In this document: piece after piece, positions 10,920-22,693 of the stretch
How the letters are laid out: each line of letters opens with the position of its first letter
How positions within the stretch are numbered: the stretch's first letter is position 1
Origin: Chlorops oryzae
Lineage: Eukaryota > Arthropoda > Insecta > Diptera > Chloropidae
DNA: 64,000 nucleotides
Assembly (NCBI GenBank): GCA_020466095.1
Contig: CM035806.1
Location: 169,031,871-169,095,870, forward strand
Direction: 5' to 3'
The notes under the pieces: model-generated
Database searches by the model: none
The model's input: only the letters and a program-made list of their open reading frames with translations
Told to the model about the DNA's origin: nothing
Position numbers and translations under genes: made by a program

Positions 10920-13854
10920 TGCCCTCCTGTCACAAATTGTACAAGAGAAGAACATCGACGTCGTTATAATAAGCGAACAGTATACCAAAAGAAAAAGCGG
11001 ATTCTGGCTGGAAGACACAACAAAAACAGCCGCCTTGTGGGTCCCCGGTGGCAGAGAAGTGCATCCTTCATGCACATTTAGTGGAAACGGTTTTGTCAGC
11101 GCGAAAATAAGAGACTTTTCTGTATTCAGCTGCTATCTCACACCAAGCGACCAAATTCATTCTTTCGAGGAGAAATTGAACGCCATCGAGGACAGAGCGC
11201 AGATCCTAGATAGTAAAATCATCTTAGCCGGGGACTTCAACGCGCGGGCAGTTGAATGGGGCATGGCAAGCACAAGCTCGAGAGGACAAAGGATTCTTGA
11301 CATGGCTGCAAGACTGAACCTTTTTGTTGCAACACAGGAGAAGAAAAAACATTCCGCAGACCAGGATGCGAGGGAACCAATCCAGACATCACACTGGCAT
11401 CAGCTGCTCTTGGTAAGCATTTAACGGGATGGAGAGTCATCGAAGATTATACGGGGAGCGACCACCAATATATAGAGTTCACTGTCCAATCAGCAGCTAT
11501 AGAACCTTTAGGCATTATGACTAAGAAACACTCCCGCAAGTGGAACGTCAAAAAACTGAATCCTTCAGCGTTAATTCACGAGTTCGACAGAAGAGTGCCA
11601 ACTACTGAAGTAGAAACCAGCGCTAGGGACACCGTCGCAAAAACAATGGCCGCAATCAAAAAAGCGTGTCAAATGTCAATGCCCAAAATCTCCCACAGAA
11701 CGAGAAAAAAACCAGTGTACTGGTGGAACGAAAATATCGCACGCGTGAGGCAAGAATGCTTGAGACAGAGACGGCTATATACAAGAGCAAGACGAGATAA
11801 TCCTAGCGAAGCCAGTTCAGAGGAGTATAAGCGAATGAAGAAAGCCCTAAAATCAGCTATCCTCGACAGTAAAAAACAGAAGTGGGAGGAGCTCCGCCAA
11901 GATGTAAATAATAATCCCTGGGGACTAGGCTATAAGATCGCCATGAAAAAATTAAAACCATCGCCGCAAATTCAGAACCTGGAAAAAGAAACTATGAAGA
12001 ACATAGTAGAAACTCTGTTTCCTTCCCACAAGATGCGCACAGACGAGCCAGAAGCTGAACATATTGAAAACATTCCGCTGTTTACTCAAGATGAACTAAA
12101 TCACGCAGCCGCTACACTGAAGAACGGAAAAGCACCTGGACCAGATAACATACCGGCAGAAGTCCTCAAGGAGATCACCAAAAAGCGCCCAATTGAACTT
12201 CTTCGGATGTACAATGCCTGTCTGACCGAGAGGGTCTTCCCAGAGGTCTGGAAAAAGCAACGGCTTGTATTGATCAGCAAAGGTAAGGGCGAGCCCGGAA
12301 CGCCAGCAGCATACCGACCACTGTGTATGCTCGACGCAGCAGGAAAACTTCTCGAGAAGCTCATAAAGCCAAGACTAGCTGCAGCGGTAGAATTGGCGGG
12401 AGGACTCAGCCCAAAACAGTACGGTTTCAGGCCACAGAGGTCGACAATTGACGCCATAGCCGAGGTCGTTCACGCAGCGCAGAGGACTCATAGAGGAAAT
12501 CATTTTTCCAGACCAGTCGTGCTCCTGGTCACTCTGGATATCAAAAATGCGTTCAATAGTCTGCGATGGGTTGATATACTCGACGCACTACAACAGCGCT
12601 TCAAGGTTCCGGCATATCTACTGCATATAATAAGAAGCTATCTGAAAGACAGAGAACTCATTTACTCCACAAATGAGGGATCACAGACTCTAAAGATCAC
12701 AGCGGGTGCCGCGCAGGGATCCATCCTTGGCCCAGATTTGTGGAATATCACGTACGATAATTTGTTACACATAGAGATGCCTGAAAACACATCTTTAGTC
12801 GCATACGCCGATGATGTCGCTGCCGTTATCACAGCAAGAGACACTACAGATGCCCAAAGAAAGCTGACACAAGTAATGATACGTGCCAGGGAATGGTTAA
12901 CAACGCATGGTTTGCAGTTAGCAACCCAAAAGACGGAGTTACTATTGCTGACCAGAAAGCACATGATCACAGAAATTGAGATGCGAATTTGCGAAGAGTC
13001 ACTCCTCACACAGAAGACTTTAAAATACCTAGGAGTACGGCTTGACTCAAAGCTAACATTTTGGGCACAATTGCAATACGCAACGACCAAAGCAGCACAG
13101 ATCACTGCTTCCTTAAGTAGATTAATGGTAAATGTCAGAGGACCGAGTCAAAGCAAAAGAAAGCTTCTATTAGAAGTCATCAACTCAGTAATGCTTTATG
13201 GCAGCGAAATCTGGGCAGCGTCCCTAAATGCTTATACCAGAAGAAAGCAGCTATTGGCCACACAAACTAACGCAGCTCAGAGAGTCGCATCATCCTATCG
13301 TACAGTATCTAGATCAGCAGTGTTAGTGATAGCCGGCGTAATCCCGATAGACCTATTAGCAGAAGAAAGGGCAAAAACTTGGCGCTTAAAAAAGAGTAGA
13401 AATGTTACCGCGCAACAAACCGCAGAGCAGCGCAAATCGACTCTAGCTTCCTGGCAGCGAAAATGGGACACCGATACAACAGGCAGATGGACGGCGAAAC
13501 TAATTCCAAGAATTGAGCCGTGGCTAACCCGCAAACATGGTGAGGTAAACTACTACTTGACACAGTTCCTTTCCGGGCACGGCTATTTCAAGACGTACCT
13601 ATACAAAATGGGGAAAACCCACACCCAAGATGCATTTACTGCAACGATCCTGAAGATGACGCAGAACACACTTTCTTTAAGTGTATAAAATGGAATGACT
13701 TGCGTTCACAGCTCGAGAGACGAATTGGGATTTCAACGTGGAAACCGCGACAAGAGTGATGTTAAGCAACGAAGAATACTGGTTCTGCATCTCAAAGTAT
13801 ATCGAAAAAGTCCTAAGGACAAAAAAGCAAGATCTAGACGCAGATGAGTCATAA
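10876..13854 (+). pseudogene. R1-clade ORF2 (endonuclease/reverse transcriptase), frameshifted
   Basis: The ATG at 10876 (MRILQANLHRSR) overlaps the end of ORF1 by 44 nt and starts the APE-like endonuclease, which includes AGDFNARAVEWG near 11228. A shift inside the A-rich run at about 11343-11350 changes frame; the end of the endonuclease (TGSDHQYIEF near 11455) is in the new frame. The reverse transcriptase follows (11517-13688): KAPGPDNIPAE, YGFRPQRSTIDA, AAQGSILGP and the catalytic AYADD (YADD at 12804-12815). A further shift near 13620 precedes a finger with C at 13631 and 13640, H at 13667 and C at 13682. A last shift near 13750 leads to TAA at 13852-13854. About 990 codons is normal for R1-clade ORF2. 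Shifts in A/C-rich runs may be decay or sequencing error. Confidence 0.85.
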
Positions 13855-14096
13855 AGAGAAGCAGTGCGGAGGCCCGGCCGCGGGCTTAATAAACAAGATG
13901 AAGGCATAGATAGCCAAGTAGGACCCTCCCTGAAGTAATGCAAGAGCAGTTCGGGGAGGAATGTTGATGTCCTAGAAGGGGTATGGTGGTTTAGCCGGTA
14001 GGAGTCCGGCACACCGGTTTGGCGACGTCCTTACTGATGGTCCATGATGGATTCCACACGCCCCACCCGCCAAAAAAAAAAAAAAAAAAAAAAAAA

Positions 14097-15579
14097 TGTT
14101 ATGTTATGTTATGTTATGTTATGTTATGTTATGTTATGTTATGTTATGTTATGTTATGTTATGTTATGTTATGTTATGTTATGTTATGTTATGTTATGTT
14201 ATGTTATGTTTTGTTATGTTATGTTATGTTTTGTTATGTTTATGTTATGTTATGTTATGTTATGTTATGTTATGTTATGTTATGTTATGTTATGTTATGT
14301 TTGTTATGTTATGTTATGTTATGTTATGTTATGTTATGTTATGTTATGTTATGTTATGTTATGGTTATGTTATGTTTGTTATGTTATGTTATGTTATGTT
14401 TTGTTATGTTATGTTATGTTATGTTTGTTATGTTATGTTATGTTATGTTATTTATATGTTATGTTATGTTATGTTTTTGTTATGTTATGTTGTTATGTTA
14501 TGTTATGTTATGTTATGTTATGTTATGTTTATGTTTTGTTATGTTATGTTTTGTTATGTTATGTTATGTTATGTTATGTTATGTTATGTTATGTTATGTT
14601 ATGTTATGTTATGTTTTGTTATGTTATGTTATGTTATGTTATGTTTTGTTATGTTATGTTATGTTATGTTATGTTATGTTTTATGTTATGTTATGTTATG
14701 TTATGTTTATGTTATGTTATGTTATGTTATGTTATGTTATGTTTTTTATGTTTTGTTATGTTATGTTATGTTATGTTATGTTATGTTATGTTTTTGTTAT
14801 GTTATGTTATGTTATGTTATGTTATTGTTATGTTATGTTATGTTATGTTATGTTTATGTTATGTTTGTTATGTTATGTTATGTTATGTTATGTTATGTTT
14901 ATGTTATGTTTTGTTTTATGTTATGTTATGTTTGTTATGTTATGTTATGTTATGTTATGTTATGTTATGTTATGTTATTTATGTTTGTTATGTTATGTTT
15001 TTTTGTTATGTTTGTTATGTTATTTATGTTATGTTATGTTATGTTATGTTATGTTATGTTTGTTATGATGTTATGTTAATGTTATTTATGTTATTTTTAT
15101 GTTATTTATGTTATGTTTATGTTATTTATGTTATGTTATTTTGTTAATGTTTTTATGTTATGTTATGTTATGTTTATTTTGTTATGTTATGTTTATGTTA
15201 TGTTATTGTTATGTTATGTTATGTTTGTTATTTATGTTATGTTATTTATTTATTTATGTTATGTTATGTTATGTTATGAGTTTTATTTATGTTATGTTAT
15301 GTTATGTTAATGTTATGTTATGTTTTGTTATGTTATGTTATGTTAGTTTTTATGTTATGTTATGTTATTTTATGTTATGTTATGTTTGTTATGTTTTTAT
15401 GTTATGTTATGTTATTTATGTTATGTTATTTTTATGTTATGTTAAGTTTGTTATGTTATGTTATGTTATGTTATGTTATGTTTGTTATGTTATTTATTTA
15501 TGTTATGTTATGTTATTTTGTTATGTTATGTTATGTTATGTTATGTTATGTTATTTATGTTATGTTATTTATGTTATGT
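14097..15579 (+). repeat. (TTATG)n satellite, 3' block, progressively degenerate
   Basis: About 1.48 kb of ATGTT units. The first ~110 bp after the retrotransposon poly-A are perfect. Variants (TTTTG, TTTATG, TTTGTT, TTATTTATG, AATG) become steadily more common toward 15579. The change in quality contrasts with the almost uniform 5' block. Confidence 0.95.
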
Positions 15580-15888
15580 CCTACATGGTATGCTACAGAC
15601 TTTCGGCGAGGTAGGACCTATGTCGCTCGATTTTTTCTTACTCTCTAGCATTTTTAATTTTATGTGTTTGTTGTATCACTATAGTATACAGATACATGCA
15701 ATCTAATAGCGCCTGTAGTGGTGGGCAGCTCTGATAAATTATAATGAACGAACTCATCCACTTTCGATCTCAAAGGGAGTTAACTTTAGTGTACTCGCCT
15801 TTCATATGTGATTCTGGTTTATTGTCAGCATGTACTCCAATACGGACTACTCGCTTTTGGGTTAATTACTCGCATTTACGCTTCTGGG

Positions 15889-17140
15889 TATGTTTATAAA
15901 ACAATGGATTTATAAAGCATTGAAATAATCGACAGAAGCGAAAAGACTCGAAAAGGTGCCATAAAAAAAAAAAAAAAAAAAAAAAAAAACTAGCGTGACA
16001 GTATTAAATAAAACTTAATCCCGAAGCGCGCATTTTAAAGCAACCGCCGACCCTGTCAATTCGTTATCCGGCTTTGTTCTGCTGAAATTCTCCGAAGAAG
16101 TGATTAGCGTGATTGAAATCTTTACATTTGATGATAAGAAAAAATGTTTTTTCTTTGCCTTTGTTTTTCTTGTTGCCTTGAACGACAATATTGCGTTTTT
16201 TTTCCACACACACACACACACACACACTTGCCAACAGCGAATTATTGTTTGGAGATATTGAAACCCTGTAGTAATTAGGAGGTCAATTTACTCGAAGAGC
16301 ATACGCATGGGCTGCTCGGAAGGTCAACAAATATTTCATGAATGAGAGTGAAATACTTTGGCAGTGGCATAAGCCGAATAAATTTATTTTATAATCGTTA
16401 CTCGAGCTTCAGAAATTTATATGTATGTATGTATATGTATTCCATAGTAGGTGGTCCCTTAATGATCCTTAAATTGTTTATGGGATGATAAGTCAAAGTA
16501 TTCTTTTTTCTTACTAAACTTATGAGAGTCAATTAGAATCTGAGTAAGTGTGGGAGTAGACGTGCTATTAGACCGTGATTTTAAGAAGGGAAAATGCGGA
16601 GCATGGCACTGAGAGGGGCAGCAATTTAATACAGATATGAGAAAACAGTACCACATTTCTGACCATCATAGAGGCGAGAACTGCCCAGAGCTGCGTCCAA
16701 TCGAAAGTTGATAGATCGTGTATGCACCAGTATGATCCCGATTTCACACAACGAAGAGTCTTTCTGTCTTTATTGTGACTAAAAATATTGCAATAAGCAA
16801 TTTTTGCCTTATTATTGTAAATTATATACATAGGACCCCTTCCGCATTTCATACATATGTGTGTGGGGATTTCAACCTGGCCATTGAAATAAATACGATG
16901 TGGCATGTTTGCAACTGTTCGAGGAGTACTTTCGGACTAGTCCGAATCACTTCAGGGACTCGGGAAAAATCAAATTAAATTGAAATGAGAAAATAAAAAG
17001 CTCTCATGAAAATCGTTAATGTCGTAATTCTTGTCGTGTCTTATGTGATTTTGAGCCGCAATTCTGTGATTATTCTCCTTCGGCTTTTCTCGTTTTGTTT
17101 TTGACAATTTGTTCTTGTTTTTATAGCCAATAATTTGGTA
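15889..17140. other. Non-coding stretch, no gene seen
   Basis: Contains a poly-A run (15963-15989), a (CA)n run (16206-16228) and ATGTATGTATG near 16420. A GGACTAGTCC palindrome at about 16933 matches the word reiterated in element M6. No gene was recognised. Confidence 0.5.
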
Positions 17141-17147
17141 CAAAAAC

Positions 17148-17205
17148 AAGGGGGCTGCGCCCCCCTGCTCGCGTCGCTTCGCTCCGCTTCGCACTCCCCC
17201 CTTTC
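17148..17205. repeat. GC-rich palindrome in AT-rich DNA
   Basis: GGGGGCTGCGCCCCCC at about 17150-17165 is followed by GCTCGCGTCGCTTCGCTCC. The palindrome stands out from its surroundings and looks like the hairpin end of a transposable element, but no partner end or insertion site could be fixed. Confidence 0.4.
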
Positions 17206-17599
17206 TTTAAGTATTTTTTATAGTGCACCCACGATAGTTTTACGTTTCTTCATCAATGAAGAGCTAAATATTGCGATTAAAATGAGTCTCATTAAATAAT
17301 AAAACAATACTGGGGCATAATTATATTATTACATTTTATTATGACGTCATCAAAAAGTCGGGGTAGTGATTGGACATTGTTGTAAGTTTTATATATATAA
17401 ATACATTTAAAATTTTATTATAAATGACAATTCGTCAAATCGTATTTTCAAAAATTGAATTTCCCATTATCACATAAAAAATCGAACATTTTATATTTGG
17501 ACTACTACAAAAATCAAAACTTTTAATGTGAGGGTTATTGAATATTGCATAATCAAAAATTATAATTTCACAATTTTAGAATCTTATATATAAAAGGCA

Positions 17600-17845
17600 A
17601 TAGTTGTTTGTGTGTTTGTTTTGAGTTATCGATTTATCGATTTTTGAGTTATCGATTTATCGATTTTTGAGTTATCGATTTATCGATTTTTGTGTTATCG
17701 ATGTTTGAGTTATCGGTAGTTATCGATTTATCGATTTTTGAGCTATCGATTTTCTATGACGTCATCAAAAAGTCGGAAAAAAAGGGGGTAGAGCTATCGA
17801 TTTTCTATGACGTCATCAAAAAGTCGGAAAAAAAAGGGGGTAGAC
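17600..17845 (+). repeat. TATCGAT minisatellite and CRE-containing tandem pair
   Basis: From about 17622 a ~23 bp unit (GAGTTATCGATTTATCGATT) repeats four to five times with variants. It is followed by two copies of a ~52 bp unit holding CTATCGATTTTCTATGACGTC plus ATCAAAAAGTCGG (17740-17843). The TGACGTCATCAAAAAGTCGG segment also occurs singly near 17343. Confidence 0.75.
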
Positions 17846-18027
17846 AATATGCTCATTTTAATCGCAAAAAAAAACACTTCTTTTTTTAAATTTTCGTACA
17901 CAAAACTTCATACGAAATGGATATGTATAGAGTGTCATACATCCATAAACATTAGGGTGACCCAAAAAAACAAAAAAAAAAAAATGTTTTTTCAATACCA
18001 GAGTAAAATGTTAATTTCTTATATCCA

Positions 18028-18418
18028 CCCTGCAGTAATATGGACTGACCCAAGTGCAGCCTTTGGTCAGTCCCTCATGTTACCAGTACTAGTCCCCTCA
18101 TAGTTCCACTTCTATTGTATTCAACTGACCTTTTTAACATGGGACTGGGATTGGAGAGGGACTAGTCCGGTTTTTTTTTTTTTTTGTCAAGTGTCGTAAT
18201 TTTTTCTGGTTTTAGGATAGTCAAAAAAGGAAAATAAAAAACCAAATTCAAATATATATTCTATGTTGATGAAAATGTCATTTACAGACTACCCTTAAGC
18301 CAACCCGTTTATTACCGATCGCCGGCTAGCCGAATTCGATGGAGCCAACTGCCATAATATAACCGGTAGTATTTGGACCAGTCCTGCTTAGTCAATTGAC
18401 CGGCGCATTTCTGCAGGG
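18028..18418. mobile_element. MITE M6 (CCCTGCAG ends, reiterated GGACT word)
   Basis: Left end CCCTGCAGTAAT, reversed right end CCCTGCAGAAAT. The flanking dinucleotides are CA and AA, so a target duplication is not clear here. GGACT/AGTCC occurs seven times in 391 bp, twice as the palindrome GGACTAGTCC. It has no coding capacity. It shares terminal style with M5 at 27119-27489. Confidence 0.55.
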
Positions 18419-19794
18419 AAAGAATACAATTTTTTGCCCCATAAAGTATGCTTTAAATTTATAAAAGTCAACAAAATCCGAGCCCTGCTTTTATAATATC
18501 AAATTCGTAAGGTCTTCACTCTCCCATTGTCATTGTGAGCCCCTTCAGAAAATTCTGGCCCCGGGGGAAAATCCCCCTTTCCCACCCGCCTCTCTTAAGG
18601 TCTAATTATTTAGAAAAGTCCCTGTAACAAAAGAGCGTTCACTATTTCCATCTGTTTCATTATTTCAGGGATTCGTTATATCCCGATTCTACTATATATC
18701 CCCAGCCGGAAATTTTCTCATAAATGATCAATTCATAAATTTTTTCACCAAGGATATCAAGGGGAAAATTTTAGTACTTCTCAATTGCAATGGCGGCATT
18801 GCCATCGAGAGGAAATGTTATTCATCGCAACTCCAATGGCACTGCCATCGATAGAGGTATCGATAAGACGGAGTAGATCTACTCCACTTTCGATGACGAA
18901 CTCGTGACATATGCTCTTATGACTGCCAATGCCGCTTGTGTGTTAATTTCATTAGAAAGTTGGTGTAGAAACAGGAGGAGTCGCGCTGCTCTATGTCATG
19001 CTGAAATCATTGATTGTTTCACCGCGACATTTCCGACTGGGTCCATCTCTGCACTCATACATACACATATATATGTATATTGTGGTATGTAAATACATAT
19101 CTGATTGCCTCGCGGGGTATTGTACAATTTAATACTTTTCTGAATGCGCCTCTAAGCATTTGAGTTTCTTTTTCTATGGTTTTTGTTATATTTTCCTCTC
19201 CAACGTTTTTCGTAGGTACATATGTATTAACTACAATGCCAATGCTTTGCAGACATATACGTAAATGCTTATAATCTGTTCAAATTGGCTTCAAGTGTTT
19301 TGAATTGTAACTTAACTCCAAGTAAAAATATTGCGCCAAAATTGAATTTCTGTAGAAGAAGAAACTATTTTGAGATTTATACTAATTGAGCTTTCAAGCG
19401 TGGGCATCTAAAATTGTAAGCGGGTTTGTTCGGTTTTCTTTTTTAATGTCCACTCCACCGGAACACTCTTATGAGGGGGAAATTTCTAGAAAATTCTTAC
19501 ATTACGACTTTCGACTTTGGGCAAATCGTTCGCTCGTTCGTTAGAATGCAGTCTCCGCAGACAGAAGCATTCACTGTACCTACTTGTATTTTACAATTTT
19601 AGTTTGCTTTTATACTTATTATCTTTATTCTTTCCAACCACCGCCTACTCGAAGTTGCTAGGATTATGTACATGGTGAGCTTGAGATATAACTTTAGAAA
19701 TTAATTTGGAAATGGAAATGCCATTGTAGTGGGCGAGGAAAATCCAAACATTTATGCATAAGAAATTGAAACGTTGTCAGGAGTCCAGTGGGAA
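18419..19794. other. Non-coding stretch, no gene seen
   Basis: Sequence of ordinary composition with CCATCGAT repeats near 18800-18870, the palindrome GGAGTAGATCTACTCC near 18870, and an ATACATATG-type tract around 19055-19075. No gene was recognised. Confidence 0.5.
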
Positions 19795-20091
19795 CAAGTA
19801 AGGGTGTTATAGTCAGGCGAGTCTGATAATAGAATACCCGACACAGAAACACATGTTCAAATAATTTTTTATATCATGAGATGTTTTAGGTCATATGCCG
19901 ACTTTTGTTAAATTTCTTTATGAAAACCGCCCCTTTGCCATGCCCACTTTTACAATTTTTTTTTTGGAATTCTAATCGGAGGTTTAAATATACGCTCAAA
20001 TTCTAAGAATCATTGAAATATTTCGAAAAAGTCTGATTTTCGGGCAGTTTTTGTGACTTTTGTGACTGAAAGACCCTAGTACTGGAGGTAC
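19795..20091 (+). repeat. mini-me-like repeat, left half (interrupted)
   Basis: Begins CAAGTAAGGGTGTTATAGTC and runs through CCTAGTACTGGAGG to 20091, closely matching the copy at 3633. The rest resumes near 21225 after ~1.13 kb of inserted repeats, so a younger insertion split this copy. Confidence 0.6.
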
Positions 20092-21224
20092 AGTCGTTTC
20101 GCTATATAAGAAAGTCGATTTTGCCCAGAAATTTCATTCTTATATCCGGGTTTTTTCTTATATAAGAACCCGTTTATTTTAATATACAGGGTGTTCCGTA
20201 GCTGAGTGCTTTCCTCTATAGGATTGATTGAGAAGGTCATTGTGAACAAAAAATCGTATGGAAGGGGGGGGGGGGGGTCCAAAATGCACCCCTGAAGAGT
20301 TCTAAGGGAACGAAAGAAATTTGCAGTTGTTTCATAAAAAAAATTTTCACGCCTAATAGGGCATTTACATATACGTTTTAGCGCTACTCGTTTAAGCTTA
20401 AACGACTAAGTCAAAACGGGGTGTTTACATATGCGCATGTTGTTTTGTAATTTTGCGGTTCTCTTTTGTTTGCTTAACACGTGAAATATGAGTGAATATT
20501 GTTATTTAGAAAAGAAGCAATTATTGAAATTGCGTTCGTTTTCTACATTGGTTGTGGAAACAACCTCAAAATTTTTAAATTAGAAATTTCAATTACCAAA
20601 TGTTTTGCATTTTTATAGCGATGACACTCAGATTTCGATATTTTTATCAGTTATAAGCAGGATTTATCTTGTTTAGCTACTTGTTTTAAATTAAAACAGG
20701 AAAGTTTCTCGTTTTAGTTTTGTACGATAAAACGGGAAAAATCTAACTTGTTTTAGTGCTAAAACGGGTAAAGTTGATAAAACGCGAATAAAACGACATA
20801 TGTAAACGGCCTATAAACGTTTAAGTCCAATATAAAAATTTGAATGCAATTCGACAGAGAATTGTCAGACCTTCCTGGGCGTATAAAATAGTCCTGTATT
20901 TTATTGCATCTTCAAGGGTATTTGAGCCTTCAAAGTCAAAATTTAAAATTTTTTTAAACATTTTTTGACTTTGAGAGCCATTTTGGTATGAAAAGTGTCC
21001 ATTTAACACCCAAATTTTTTATTTTATTTAAAATGCTGGATCGATTTCCTTTAGTTTGGTACCCCATATGTCTAATAAATTTTTTGAAAATAAGATGAGA
21101 AAATTAATATCTCAATGAAAATCTATCAGATCGCTACCAATGAAGTCGAAATTATTAACTACTTGAATTATGTGCAAAAATCAATTTTCATTGATGATTT
21201 CTACGATGAACCATTATCGTGGGA
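20092..21224. mobile_element. Composite insertion inside a mini-me-like repeat
   Basis: Begins at TACAGTCGTTTCGCTATATA, which resembles a pogo/Tc1-type terminus. It includes a TACAGGGTGTTCCG segment (20187), a G14 run (20265-20278), a complete MITE (20359-20811), and a block at 20915-21115 that matches 42545-42730 in inverted orientation. The right boundary with the resuming mini-me sequence is unclear. Confidence 0.45.
20359..20811. mobile_element. MITE with GGGCATTTACATA ends and reiterated AAAACG word
   Basis: The left end GGGCATTTACATATACGTTT and the reversed right end GGCCGTTTACATATGTCGTT form an imperfect ~22 bp TIR, with TA on both outer sides. AAAACG/CGTTTT occurs eight times in 453 bp in both orientations. 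No ORF. The superfamily is uncertain (PIF/Harbinger-like or Tc1-like). Confidence 0.65.
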
Positions 21225-21446
21225 GACCATTATCGTCCCCGTAAGCACCCACACCAAATTTTGTCAAGATAGCTCAACTCCTTCGATAAGAAAACTGTAT
21301 ACAAACAGACAAACAGACGGACATTTCTAAATCGAATCTCTTGGTGACGCTGATCATTTCTATATATATTTTGTATGGTATATCTGGACTGCTTCTTGAT
21401 ATTACACACAACCACACAAACGCAAAGAACTGTGTCGGGTATAAAA
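21225..21446 (+). repeat. mini-me-like repeat, right half
   Basis: Contains ACCAAATTTTGTCAAGATAG, AGCTCAACTCCTTCGATAAG, ACAGACAAACAGACGGACAT and the terminal core TGTCGGGTATAAAAA, matching the copy at 58560-59045. Confidence 0.6.
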
Positions 21447-22691
21447 ACGGCATTTTAGATACACTCTTGTCTCATTTTGATTTAAATAGCCTACCCCAGT
21501 GACGATCTCTGAAGCTAATTTCCCTAAATTTCACTTCGTTTTTGCTGCAGCCTGAGGCGTGTTTTAACCCGAAATCGACCCCTTTTCGCGAAATCATCGT
21601 ATGTTAAATTTTTTTTAAACGAAATTGTCGAAATTTAATGCATTTTTTTTTTTGTAACTTTAACCTTAACCCTTTAACTCATCTCCTGGCAAAAAAAATT
21701 ATAACCCCGAGCATTGTCGTTATGGAGATAATGGGGAATTAGTTTTAGCTTATACACAGTCGCATATGTCGATATACTCTGTGTCGATGGTATATTGCGT
21801 TGTAAATATATGTATGTATTGAAGTAGCTTCTGTCTGCCTGTCCTAGGGAATGTCATGAGAATTACAAAAACGGCCATACAACCTCCACATATTGAGTAA
21901 ATTTTTATGTAATTGGGAATTTGAACAGAGTTGGGTATTTGAGGTTCTTTTCTGACAAAGAGAACCTCCTTAATAAGTTATCTTAATGGTTGTGGTCTTG
22001 GGAACTGTTCAAATGTACAGTCCGTTTATCCGTATATCTTGGATCTTTTTTTTTTTTTTTTTTTTTGTATTGTCAAGTGCGTGCAATACACTATGGCTTC
22101 ACTGTTTGACCTAAACGGGCCATTATATAAAACTTCCACAACCTTACTACAGATAACATCGGGATCTTTTGTTTTTTTTTAAGCGCTTAAAGCCAACTAA
22201 AAAGTTACCATAACCATACCTTGAGAACTATTTTATTTGTGTGTTTGTTCTGACACGTGTTTAGATCAGTGATTGCCACCGGAATGCCGCGTCAACGCAC
22301 TTGTGTAAGTGCGCTTATGCGTGTGAAGCCGAAGCTGAAAAACGAACATCAGTCTGTTGTCCAAATGTCGAGCGAGCAGGTTTGCGTCGCATGCTTTCTT
22401 CAAGTTTTCGCATTTCCTCTTAAAAATTTTCGTCATTTCGATCAAATCAGTCGTATGAAAACTATCGAACAGGAAGGGTGTATTCGCTTGCCTTTTATTT
22501 TATGCTTACACCCAGAAAAATACATAGCAACAATAAATTATTGATTTTAATGCGTAAATTGTTTATATGGAAGAACGTAGCTATAAAGAAATATTAAAAC
22601 CATTTTTATAACACTGCATTCTTCCGAGCATTTGGAGGTATTTTTCAAAAAAAAAATTAAAAATTTTGAGATTTCTTGAATTTTTTTAAAG
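21447..22691. other. Non-coding stretch, no gene seen
   Basis: Contains poly-T runs (21637-21650 and 22048-22066). The frame at 22257-22544 has no recognisable domain and begins without an ATG, so I do not call it a gene. Confidence 0.5.
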
Positions 22692-22693
22692 TA

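Larger units (their letters stand above)
8784..14096 (+). mobile_element. R1-clade non-LTR retrotransposon inserted in (TTATG)n
   Basis: A ~5.3 kb element starts with GGGGGTCAAGGGAGTGG directly after a TTATGT repeat and ends in about 25 A (14072-14096) directly before ATGTTATG repeats. It has a ~580 bp 5' UTR, ORF1 with CCHC zinc knuckles, ORF2 with an APE-type endonuclease, reverse transcriptase and a C-terminal CCHC finger, and a ~220 bp 3' UTR. Two overlapping ORFs, knuckles in ORF1, the ORF2 domain order and insertion in a simple repeat are the features of the R1 clade (R1, TRAS, SART, Waldo). Several frameshifts mean this copy is probably inactive, unless some are sequencing errors in homopolymers. 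The satellite is on both sides in the same orientation, as expected for target-primed insertion within the array. Confidence 0.85.
7018..15888. mobile_element. TIR element M1 (CCCAGCAGCG ends) enclosing nested satellite and retrotransposon
   Basis: The left end reads CCCAGCAGCGATAGCGAGTA after TA (7016-7017). The right end, reversed, reads CCCAGAAGCGTAAATGCGAG after TA (15889-15890). Both arms repeat GAGTA/TACTC: at least eight times in 7018-7200 and four times in 15745-15888. The left arm also carries a tRNA-like module. Between the arms lie a (TTATG)n satellite and an R1-clade retrotransposon. I infer that a MITE hosted the satellite, which then expanded and received the retroelement. The ends are 8.9 kb apart, so their pairing is an inference. 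Confidence 0.5.

Noticed and set aside
7802..15579. (TTATG)n as an actual telomere
   Set aside because: It is interstitial, flanked by non-repetitive DNA on both sides, and flies lack simple telomerase repeats; only the resemblance to TTAGG is noted.
14019..15706. Further long CYVML/LCYVM frames
   Set aside because: Same artefact over the 3' (TTATG)n block.
22257..22544. Possible small gene with Cys-rich product
   Set aside because: No ATG start at the frame beginning, no domain, and no supporting context.
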